Shown in pieces: positions 1 to 6,228 of a stretch of DNA of 15,617 nt. Origin of the DNA: Coriobacteriia bacterium (GTDB lineage: Bacteria > Actinomycetota > Coriobacteriia > Anaerosomatales > JAENZW01); contig JAOUET010000021.1 of NCBI GenBank assembly GCA_029858605.1, positions 1 to 15,617 on the forward strand, written 5' to 3'. Below the pieces are notes generated by a model. It worked only from the letters and a program-made list of their open reading frames with translations, had not been told where the DNA came from and did no database searches. Both the position numbers and the translations under genes were made by a program. Numbering within the stretch: position 1 is the first letter of the stretch; every line of letters begins with the position of its first letter.

Positions 1-1
1 C

Positions 2-1096
2 AAGACGACGCCGAACGGCCACACGATCGGTGCGAGCACCTACATCCCCGACTCCTCGGTGGCCCAGTGGACCGAGGACGTCGAGCTCGAGACCGTCGAC
101 GCCAACGGCGACCCGATCACCGAGACCATTGAGGTCCGTGCGTACGACGAGGCAAAGAACGACATGTACCGCTTTGCCCGTCACCACGGCCACAGCGAGG
201 CGACCGGCGGCAACAGGCGCAACTACGTGCCGATCGGCCCGCTCGCGCTTCGCTGCATGAGCTGCCACCAGCCGCACAACGCTGATGCAATGACATGGCA
301 GCCCGAGCAGGTGACGAACTACGCTGGTGTCGCGACCTTCGGCTCGCAGGACAGCTACAAGCTGCTCAGGCAGTTCCCGTCCGGCACGTTCGTCGGTGGT
401 CTTGACGGGTACGGTCAGATCCCGATCGGCAACATCTCTCTGGTTCCTGAGACGACTCTGACCGCCGGCGTCAACTTCGACAACGCGCGTGCGATGGGTG
501 CCGACCCCGGCGCTCTGAACCTGGTCCGCGGCTCCACCTCGCGTGCCTACAACCGCCCGATGTGGGTGGCCCAGGGCTTCGACGGCGACCACGATCGCAA
601 CGAGTACCTGGCCGAGGAGGCAATCGCCTCCGCTGTCAACAACGCCGCGCTTTCCGTGTGGTGTGCTGACTGCCACAACCTCAACATCGGTGGTTGGGAG
701 CACCTGGCCAATCCGGAGCTCGGCTTCAAGGCTCACACAGAGCGCACACACCCGGCTCCCTACACGGGTTCGCACTATGGCCCCGGCCAGTGCTACAGCT
801 GTCACCGCAACGACTTGCCACGCAAGAATACTGGCGACAGCTGCTCGCAGTGCCACTACGGTACTGGCGCGTACTTCGAGAACCGGATCGACGAGGGCGG
901 CGCGGAGTACGTCGCGTCCGACTTCCCGCACTCCGGCGAAGATGGCGACTACAAGATGCTCGGCAGCTACTCGGTCGTTCCGATCGCCGCATACGGTGAC
1001 TCGGCTACTACGATCGACGAGACTGTCACGGTCGGCCCGGACAATCTGGATGCGGTCTGCCTCCGCTGCCACGGCGGCATTGGCACGTACCACTAG
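2..1096 (+). CDS. Multiheme c-type cytochrome, C-terminal part (5' end cut by window)
   Basis: The frame is open from base 2 with no stop upstream, so the gene starts before the window; the GTG at 59 is probably an internal valine. Five CxxCH heme-attachment motifs are visible, at about 254 (CMSCH), 662 (CADCH), 791 (CYSCH), 842 (CSQCH) and 1058 (CLRCH). CxxCH motifs bind heme c covalently outside the cytoplasmic membrane, so this should be an exported electron-transfer protein; its signal peptide is not in view. No hydrophobic segment is seen in the C-terminal 364 residues. About 130 residues without a heme motif separate the first and second visible hemes, which suggests a non-heme domain or insert. 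A hairpin terminator follows the stop. The exact family, total heme count and redox partner cannot be determined from this part alone. Confidence 0.9.
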   Translation, partial: KTTPNGHTIGASTYIPDSSVAQWTEDVELETVDANGDPITETIEVRAYDEAKNDMYRFARHHGHSEATGGNRRNYVPIGPLALRCMSCHQPHNADAMTWQPEQVTNYAGVATFGSQDSYKLLRQFPSGTFVGGLDGYGQIPIGNISLVPETTLTAGVNFDNARAMGADPGALNLVRGSTSRAYNRPMWVAQGFDGDHDRNEYLAEEAIASAVNNAALSVWCADCHNLNIGGWEHLANPELGFKAHTERTHPAPYTGSHYGPGQCYSCHRNDLPRKNTGDSCSQCHYGTGAYFENRIDEGGAEYVASDFPHSGEDGDYKMLGSYSVVPIAAYGDSATTIDETVTVGPDNLDAVCLRCHGGIGTYH

Positions 1097-1140
1097 TCAC
1101 TTTGTTCGGACTGCTCATCCGGCTTCGATCGGGTGAAAGC

Positions 1141-1166
1141 GAGGCCCTCGCTTCGGCGGGGGCCTC
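1141..1166 (+). terminator. Hairpin terminator after the first cytochrome gene
   Basis: GAGGCCCTCGC and GCGGGGGCCTC form an 11-bp stem (one T-G pair) around a TTCG tetraloop, 44 bases after the cytochrome stop. No long T run follows, as is common in high-GC genomes. It separates the first cytochrome from the next operon. Confidence 0.7.
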
Positions 1167-1238
1167 GTCCTCTGAGTAGCGCAGCTGTCTACCTGCAGAG
1201 ACGAGCCTGTTCTTGGCAAGGAATGTGCTTCAATCACC

Positions 1239-1270
1239 GCGGCGATGAGCCGCACGGCTCCCAGCTCATC
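1239..1270 (+). other. Inverted-repeat cluster before the membrane-protein gene
   Basis: GCGGC (1239-1243) pairs with GCCGC (1249-1253). GAGCC (1247-1251) pairs with GGCTC (1256-1260). GATGAG (1244-1249) pairs with CTCATC (1265-1270). These hairpins overlap and cannot all form together. The ATG at 1245 would lie in the loop of the first. A regulatory role is only a possibility. Confidence 0.3.
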
Positions 1271-1292
1271 CGACAAGGTTCTGCGAGGGCGA

Positions 1293-1994
1293 ATGCCTGA
1301 CACGCATCCGAACAAGCGCGACGAGCGGACCCATGCTCCGCAAGCGGAGGCGGCCGAACCCATCGGCACGCTGACGCTTCGCCGCGCATACCGTGCATTG
1401 CTGATCATGGCTGTCGTCGGAGTCGCCCTCGCGGTTCTCGTGAACTGGATTGCCCTGCCGAATCGGGGAAAGGCGCTTCCCAGTGCTCCTGTGGGCGGAG
1501 GCGGCGATATCCCTGCTCCGGCAGATGTGACCTTGTCGAAGGCGGCCACCGAGATGCTGCCAGATCGCGTCTTGCAGTACGAAACGATTACTCACCAGGC
1601 GGTTCCTGGTCAGGACGAACGAAGCGCAGAGGCTGTATACAAGACCCTCTCCATGAATATGGCAACCCAGATCGAGACCGTCGTCTACGGTCGGGTCGAG
1701 GGTCACGAATCGGCGTCGATAGCCGAGCAGCGCCTGGAGAGCCTGGTGACCCCGTACCCGCGGGACCAGCACCAGGAGGCTCTCGGTTCAGCGATGGCCA
1801 CGGTCGCGTGGTCCGAAGATCAGGGTGCTTTTGTTATCGCGTGGGTCGATGGCCAGTACACAACGATCGTCAAGGCCTCTTTCGCGGATTGGGTTCCTGA
1901 GTGGGACCACGAGATCATCGAGAAGGAGGGTCGCAAGGTGGCCGATGCCGTTCGCGTTTTCCAGGAGACGGGGCGACAAGGGGTCACCAAGTAG
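1293..1994 (+). CDS. Single-pass membrane protein without heme motifs, first gene of the cytochrome operon
   Basis: I do not recognise the family. From the ATG at 1293 the protein has 233 residues: a charged N-terminus of about 35 residues, one membrane segment (ALLIMAVVGVALAVLV region), a Gly/Pro-rich linker, then about 160 soluble residues predicted outside the membrane. It has no CxxCH motif and no cysteine. An in-frame ATG at 1245 would add 16 residues, but it lacks a Shine-Dalgarno sequence and sits in a predicted hairpin; 1293 has GAGGG just upstream, although the spacing is short, so the start is uncertain. The stop abuts the ATG of the following 12-heme cytochrome, which implies translational coupling and a shared role. 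It could be a scaffold, assembly factor or small-ligand sensor for the cytochromes; that is inference from position only. Confidence 0.75.
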   Translation: MPDTHPNKRDERTHAPQAEAAEPIGTLTLRRAYRALLIMAVVGVALAVLVNWIALPNRGKALPSAPVGGGGDIPAPADVTLSKAATEMLPDRVLQYETITHQAVPGQDERSAEAVYKTLSMNMATQIETVVYGRVEGHESASIAEQRLESLVTPYPRDQHQEALGSAMATVAWSEDQGAFVIAWVDGQYTTIVKASFADWVPEWDHEIIEKEGRKVADAVRVFQETGRQGVTK

Positions 1995-3044
1995 ATGAAG
2001 CTACGCGCCGACAAAGGCCCGTCCTCGGCGTATGACCCTGCGCTCGAGCATCCCGAACGCAAGATAGGTCCAGAGGGCGTGTGGTACGGCCTTCTGGCGC
2101 TTGTGTGCCTCACCGTCTTCGCCGCCGCGATAATCGCGACGGCATCCGTCAGTCCCCGGTTCTGCGGGCTTTGCCATGCGAGCGCCAGCGCGTCACTTCA
2201 CGACTCGCCTCACTCTGCGGTGGGCTGTGATTCTTGCCATGTCGAACGCGGAACGCTCGGGCTCGTGGAAAACCGTCTCGGGGTCGTTTCGATGGTCTTG
2301 AGGGCCCCGTTCGTGTGGGTGTCCGGTTCCTCAGCGGTTGGTGGCGCTCCGTTCGACAGCAAACGCTGTCTCGAATGCCACGAGAGCCTCGAAACGGGAA
2401 TCGTCGAGGTCGGAGGCATCAAGATGAGCCACCGCGCACCCATCGAAGCGAACTGGTTGTGTGTGGAGTGTCACCAAGGTTCGTCTCACCCCGGTGCGAC
2501 GTATGTCGGTGCCTCGTACTCGATGGAAAAATGTCTCGAGTGTCACTCCACGGGGACGGAGAACCTTGCGTCGTGTTCGATTTGCCACCTGGAGTCGGGT
2601 TCTCGTGAGGAGCGCCCGCAGACAGCGTGGCAGGCTACCCACGGCTCGAACTGGCGCACCACGCATGGCATGGGCACCCTGTCCACGTGCCGCGCATGTC
2701 ACGCAAAAGACTACTGCGTCGCATGTCACAATCTGCCGCTCCCGCACCCGGCGAACTTCATGTCGTCACACGGGAGCCTGGTGCTGGCGCGCGAAACCGG
2801 AGTCGAGGACTGCTCCGTATGTCACGAGCAGAGCGTGTGCGGCAACTGCCACGGCTTGGAGATGCCTCACCCCGATTACTTCGTGCAGACACACAGCACC
2901 GAAGTGGAGTCGAACGGCAGCGAGGTCTGCGATCGTTGCCACACCGAACAATCGTGCACTGAGTGCCACACGCGGCACGCGCATCCCGGCCTGCCGCCGG
3001 AGCAGAGGGAAATCCTGCGCAGGAACCCGGTGAGCGCGAAATGA
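1995..3044 (+). CDS. Membrane-anchored dodecaheme c-type cytochrome
   Basis: The 349-residue product has a short cytoplasmic N-terminus, one membrane anchor at about 30-50, and then 12 CxxCH motifs with first cysteines at 57, 78, 125, 156, 180, 194, 232, 241, 273, 282, 312 and 321. The anchor followed closely by hemes resembles NapC/NirT/NrfH-type quinol-oxidising cytochromes, so it may pass electrons from the quinone pool outward; that role is inferred. The last six hemes form three tandem pairs, CxxCH-x4-CxxCH, followed by a His-Pro (PHP or HAHP) element that may supply axial histidines. The ATG directly follows the previous stop, with AAGGGG at 1978-1983 as ribosome site. Its 3' end overlaps the next cytochrome by ATGA. 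Heme spacing closely matches that of the next gene, which points to tandem duplication. Confidence 0.93.
   Translation: MKLRADKGPSSAYDPALEHPERKIGPEGVWYGLLALVCLTVFAAAIIATASVSPRFCGLCHASASASLHDSPHSAVGCDSCHVERGTLGLVENRLGVVSMVLRAPFVWVSGSSAVGGAPFDSKRCLECHESLETGIVEVGGIKMSHRAPIEANWLCVECHQGSSHPGATYVGASYSMEKCLECHSTGTENLASCSICHLESGSREERPQTAWQATHGSNWRTTHGMGTLSTCRACHAKDYCVACHNLPLPHPANFMSSHGSLVLARETGVEDCSVCHEQSVCGNCHGLEMPHPDYFVQTHSTEVESNGSEVCDRCHTEQSCTECHTRHAHPGLPPEQREILRRNPVSAK
2688..2993 (+). repeat. Three tandem diheme modules within the dodecaheme cytochrome
   Basis: Residues 232-333 hold three copies of a unit with two CxxCH motifs whose first cysteines are 9 residues apart, beginning at cysteines 232, 273 and 312. 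Each is followed by a His-Pro element: LPHP, MPHP, then AHP. The first two also share an aromatic residue and a further His about 8 residues on. The same CxxCH-x4-CxxCH-x4-PHP layout recurs once in the neighbouring cytochrome, at its residues 260-280. Confidence 0.75.
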
Positions 3045-4249
3045 ACATCCAAGATCTCATGATCGCGTTCAGGCAGACCGGGTCGGGTGAAGACATGGGT
3101 CGCGTGGTCCTGATCGTTGCTCTTGTGGCCGTCGCGCTCGTCGTCCTCATCGCCCTCTCGCTTCTCTTGTACTCGCGTTCGCCGCGTGGACGCGTGGACG
3201 CACTCCTCGACGAGCGTGCGCAGCGTTCTATCGCCTCGCGCTGGACGGTTCGGCTGGTGATGGTGTTTCTCTTCGTTGGCGCGATTCTCTTCACGCGCTA
3301 CCAACTGTTCCAGCCGTCTCAATGCGAATCCTGTCACACCAGCGTGGACTGGTCGGAGACAGTGTCGGCGTCGCCACACGCGGACATCGACTGCATGGCG
3401 TGTCATGGCTCGAGTGGTTTTGTGGCACCGGTCCAGGATGCGGCCACCTACGCTCGCTGGGTGATCGTGAACGCATCCGAGCAGAAGGAGGTCGAAGTCG
3501 CGCCGGGCAGCGTCGATTCGGCCGATTGCCTCGAGTGTCACGACAACGTCCGCTTTGAGACGCTCACGAATCGGGGCATCAGGGTCCGTCACTCGGACTT
3601 CCTTGGTGAGGGTCTTGGGTGTCGGGAATGCCACAACTCGATTGCACACGGAGACGCGGTACTCCAACCGACGACGCCGGGCATGAACAGGTGCGTGGTG
3701 TGCCACGACGGCGACCGGGCCCCGAGCGACTGTGGCTACTGTCACGTCGAAGATCCGCTGCTGAGCAAGGCAGTTGCATCCTCGCTACCGAAGATAAAGA
3801 CGCTTGACACCGGCAACTGCTACGCCTGCCATGAAGAGACGCCGTGCCTCGAGTGTCACGGTGTGACGATGCCCCATCCCGAAGGATGGGCGCCAGGCGA
3901 GGGCGGTCCCGGCCAGAGCGGCACGCACGCGCGACAGGGCTTCGCCAATCGCGAACTGTGCTGGCGCTGCCATTTCGCGGAAGGAAAGCCGCTGGTAGCC
4001 GCTCGAGAGGGCTGCAGCTGCCACGGGTTGTTTGGCAGGATGCACGGCGGTTCGGCCTGGGTGCAGGAGCACTGGAAGCAAGCGACCGGTGTCAAGGGTG
4101 CCGAGACTTCGGAGTGCTTCATGTGCCACGGCGAGTACTTGTGCGACCAGTGTCACCCGGAGTCATACCGTGACCTTTACAATCCCCAGCCGGGAACTTC
4201 GGACTACGAGCGCGAAATCCCATACGATCCCGACTACTGGGAGTGGTAG
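3041..4249 (+). CDS. Membrane-anchored multiheme cytochrome with 11 CxxCH and one CxCH motif
   Basis: The ATG at 3041 overlaps the previous stop as ATGA and gives 402 residues; upstream extension in this frame lies inside the preceding gene. There are two membrane segments, about 22-44 and 69-86. The loop between them is Arg-rich, so by the positive-inside rule the C-terminal heme domain is outside. CxxCH motifs begin at 95, 118, 163, 194, 218, 231, 260, 269, 307, 359 and 368. A shortened CSCH sits at 325-328, exactly where the tenth heme of the upstream paralogue would fall. The spacing intervals (23, 45, 31, 24, 13, 29, 9, 38, 18, 34, 9) track those of the upstream cytochrome (21, 47, 31, 24, 14, 38, 9, 32, 9, 30, 9). 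The likely role is transmembrane or outward electron transfer next to its paralogue. The Tyr/Asp/Pro-rich tail has no assigned function. Confidence 0.93.
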   Translation: MNIQDLMIAFRQTGSGEDMGRVVLIVALVAVALVVLIALSLLLYSRSPRGRVDALLDERAQRSIASRWTVRLVMVFLFVGAILFTRYQLFQPSQCESCHTSVDWSETVSASPHADIDCMACHGSSGFVAPVQDAATYARWVIVNASEQKEVEVAPGSVDSADCLECHDNVRFETLTNRGIRVRHSDFLGEGLGCRECHNSIAHGDAVLQPTTPGMNRCVVCHDGDRAPSDCGYCHVEDPLLSKAVASSLPKIKTLDTGNCYACHEETPCLECHGVTMPHPEGWAPGEGGPGQSGTHARQGFANRELCWRCHFAEGKPLVAAREGCSCHGLFGRMHGGSAWVQEHWKQATGVKGAETSECFMCHGEYLCDQCHPESYRDLYNPQPGTSDYEREIPYDPDYWEW

Positions 4250-4274
4250 AGGCGCGTCCGGGGACACGCGATCG

Positions 4275-4303
4275 TCGGCGCTGGTGGCGGCGCCGGTCGC
4301 CGA
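4275..4303. terminator. Possible bidirectional terminator between convergent operons
   Basis: TCGGCG (4275-4280) pairs with CGCCGA (4298-4303), and CTGG inside pairs with CCGG through one T-G pair. It lies in the 57-base gap between two convergent stop codons. There is no T tract on either side, so the call is tentative. Confidence 0.4.
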
Positions 4304-4306
4304 GCT

Positions 4307-4861
4307 CTACCTGTAGACGTCGTCTGCGGCAATCACGCGAACGATGAGCCAGCCGTCGTCATCTTGCCTGTCGACCGTGAGCTGCATCTCCTTGTTGGTG
4401 AAGACAGGCAGATCCTCGACCTTGTCGCCACTCGATTCGTCGACGAGATACGATCGGTCGTCGTACCGGTAGGTCACGAGCGCCTGAGTCGCCCCTGCAT
4501 TCAACTCGATCACGTCGAGATACACGACGTCATGAACGTGTGCGACTCGCAGCCCCTCGGCCTCGTAGTCGGACCACGTCTTCTCGAAGCGAGCCACGAG
4601 ATCCTCGGTCATGTAGAGCCGCATATCTTCCGAATCCGAGGCCTGCCATGCCGATATGGCAGCACGGACGTTCTGGAGTATCTTCGTGCGAATCTGGCCT
4701 CGTTCGAGAGGTGAGATGCTATCCGTATCGGGCCGTGACGCCGCCCGGTCCGACTGCGTGACTGTCGTGGTGCCTCTCGGTTCGCACGCCGAAACGGACA
4801 ACACGGTGGCTGCGAGGATCGCCAGTGCTACGGCGGAGAGCAGGCGCTCGCGGCTCGTCAC
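4307..4861 (-). CDS. Predicted lipoprotein with a C-terminal alpha/beta domain
   Basis: The 184-residue product has a signal peptide with a lipobox (VSAC, lipid-modified Cys26) and should be anchored on the outer face of the cytoplasmic membrane. After a Ser/Thr/Asp-rich linker, residues about 50-184 contain an amphipathic helical region followed by several alternating strands, an order reminiscent of NTF2-like or Tim44-like folds; this is a resemblance only and I do not recognise a named family. The GTG start overlaps the upstream stop as GTGA, so it is translationally coupled to the FxLYD gene. It converges on the cytochrome operon. No heme or metal motif is visible. Confidence 0.85.
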   Translation of the reverse strand: MTSRERLLSAVALAILAATVLSVSACEPRGTTTVTQSDRAASRPDTDSISPLERGQIRTKILQNVRAAISAWQASDSEDMRLYMTEDLVARFEKTWSDYEAEGLRVAHVHDVVYLDVIELNAGATQALVTYRYDDRSYLVDESSGDKVEDLPVFTNKEMQLTVDRQDDDGWLIVRVIAADDVYR

Positions 4862-5286
4862 TGGTAGACCTCCAGCTCGGCAATAGAGATCGTGGCCTCG
4901 CGGCTGCCCGCGATGGATCCTGCGCTCACGTCATAGGGCTTCCGCTCGCCTGGTTTGATGTCGCCAACAATGTGATCCACCCGCTCCTTCTTGTTGCCGT
5001 CCTCGTCGAACAGTTGGATTGAGATCTTGGCGGCCCGAAGTTCGCTAGAGGAAGTGTTCTGCACGTAGCCGGCCACTCGCATCAGCCCGTAGTCGTCCAC
5101 AAAAGGTGGAGAGGCGTATGCAAAGGCGATTTGCGAGATCTCATCCGCAGAACTCACGGTCTGAGTGGATCGCGTCATATTCGTGATCCGGTCGATGAGA
5201 TTCGGGTTCGATAGGAAATACAGCGCAACTGCGCCGAGTAGCGCCACGACCACCAGCAAGAGGACAACCGTTCGACTCAATCGCAT
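4858..5286 (-). CDS. Membrane-anchored FxLYD-domain protein
   Basis: The 142-residue product has an N-terminal membrane segment (about 6-25) and a C-terminal beta-sandwich of the FxLYD type at about 68-142. The signature is a GYVQNTS turn followed by alternating hydrophobic strands ending in QLFDEDG. FxLYD domains are extracytoplasmic modules of unknown ligand in Gram-positive bacteria. A good ribosome site (AGGAG, complement at 5294-5298) lies 7 bases before the ATG. It is the first gene of a two-gene minus-strand operon and divergent from the TPR gene. Its job is unknown; position suggests an accessory role at the envelope with the cytochromes. Confidence 0.85.
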   Translation of the reverse strand: MRLSRTVVLLLVVVALLGAVALYFLSNPNLIDRITNMTRSTQTVSSADEISQIAFAYASPPFVDDYGLMRVAGYVQNTSSSELRAAKISIQLFDEDGNKKERVDHIVGDIKPGERKPYDVSAGSIAGSREATISIAELEVYQ

Positions 5287-5368
5287 CTCGATACTCCTCG
5301 CGGGTCGATTCTTAGCGTCATGTGTGCAAGTTGGTATGAAGGATGCTTAACAATTTCGGTGCCAGAGT

Positions 5369-5411
5369 CTCTCGCGACGCAAAACGCCTCTATCCAGCGT
5401 GGTCGCGAGAG
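5369..5411. promoter_or_regulatory. 10-bp inverted repeat in the divergent intergenic region
   Basis: CTCTCGCGAC (5369-5378) and GTCGCGAGAG (5402-5411) are perfect inverted copies with centres 33 bases apart, about three helical turns. They lie between the divergent FxLYD and TPR genes, so they could be an operator for either direction. No convincing -35/-10 pair was found nearby. Confidence 0.4.
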
Positions 5412-5470
5412 TGTCCATGCACGAAAGTTGTACGGCGCGAATCTCGCACACTGAGAGGTGGACTGAACGG

Positions 5471-6193
5471 ATGCACCCACGCCTGCTGCCCGTCTTGCGC
5501 ATCTCGCGCTACGTCCTCATCGGCGGCATCATTGTTCTTGCCGCGCTTGTCGGCATTTACCTTCTAGAGAAGGATACGACGCCGCGGACCGAGCTGGAAC
5601 GAGCGATGCTGGCTGCCGAAGACGCTGTGCGAGCGAATCCCGAAAGTTCTTCCGCGCGCATCAAGTTGGCGGCCGCGTATCTCGAGAGTGGAGCGCTCGC
5701 GTCTGCAGAAGATCAGGCCCTCTACGCTGTGCGCCTCGCACCCGAGGATCCGGCGGCCTACTACGTACTCGGCCTGGTGAAATCGCGTCGCGGCGAAACG
5801 GACGCTGCAATCGAGAATCTCAAACGTGCCGTAGAGATGGAGGGGCAGCTTGCCGGGTTCTACCAGGACGCGTCGGCCGCGCTCGCCCTCGTATACGAAG
5901 ACGCTGAGCGTTGGGACGATGCCCTTGCAGCGATGGACGAGGCGCTCGACTACGGCCCCGAGAATGCACGCATGCTTCTTCTGAGGGCCGGGATGTACGA
6001 GCGTCGGGAAGCGTGGGCTGATGCGTTGTACGACTACGTGCAGGCAGTGCGATTCACCCCGGAACTCGATGAGGCTCGCGAGGGTATCAGCGCGATCACC
6101 TCGTCCCATCAGGAGGCCGTCGAAGAGATGGAACAGCGTTTCGGTGTCCGGCTTGACGGCAGCTTCGTGGACACCGGGACGGCCGGTTTCTAG
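5471..6193 (+). CDS. Membrane-anchored TPR-repeat protein
   Basis: From the ATG at 5471 the protein has 240 residues: a membrane segment at about 13-32, then helical TPR-like repeats at roughly 61-94, 95-128, 131-165 and 166-199. Typical elements are the AAAYLESGALASAE and YYVLGLVKSRRGETDAA stretches, with Gly, Ala and Tyr in TPR positions. Longer forms from GTG 5399 or ATG 5417 would put the divergent inverted repeat within or beside the coding region and add an unremarkable leader; GAGAGGTG at 5453-5460 favours 5471. TPR domains are protein-protein scaffolds, here probably outside the membrane. It heads a three-gene operon with the NHL propeller and GerMN genes. A role in assembling or docking the cytochromes is inferred from context. 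Confidence 0.9.
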   Translation: MHPRLLPVLRISRYVLIGGIIVLAALVGIYLLEKDTTPRTELERAMLAAEDAVRANPESSSARIKLAAAYLESGALASAEDQALYAVRLAPEDPAAYYVLGLVKSRRGETDAAIENLKRAVEMEGQLAGFYQDASAALALVYEDAERWDDALAAMDEALDYGPENARMLLLRAGMYERREAWADALYDYVQAVRFTPELDEAREGISAITSSHQEAVEEMEQRFGVRLDGSFVDTGTAGF

Positions 6194-6214
6194 CAGCCGC
6201 CCACCGTCTACAGC

Positions 6215-6220
6215 AGGAGG
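6215..6220 (+). promoter_or_regulatory. Ribosome binding site fixing the GTG start of the propeller gene
   Basis: A perfect AGGAGG ends 8 bases before the GTG at 6229. It supports GTG over the out-of-frame ATG at 6222. Confidence 0.8.
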
Positions 6221-6228
6221 TATGTGCA

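Noticed and set aside
59..61. GTG as start of the first cytochrome
   Set aside because: The frame is open to the window edge, no ribosome site precedes it, and no signal peptide follows although heme motifs require export.
1213..1241. TTGGCA as a -35 box for the cytochrome operon
   Set aside because: No -10-like hexamer lies at a suitable distance.
1097..1292. Possible cyclic di-GMP riboswitch before the cytochrome operon
   Set aside because: Such riboswitches can precede cytochrome genes, but no GEMM core motifs are present in this gap.
2876..3745. 289-codon minus-strand frame across the two anchored cytochromes
   Set aside because: It is low-complexity Arg/His/Val-rich sequence opposite conserved heme motifs; there is no ribosome site or domain.
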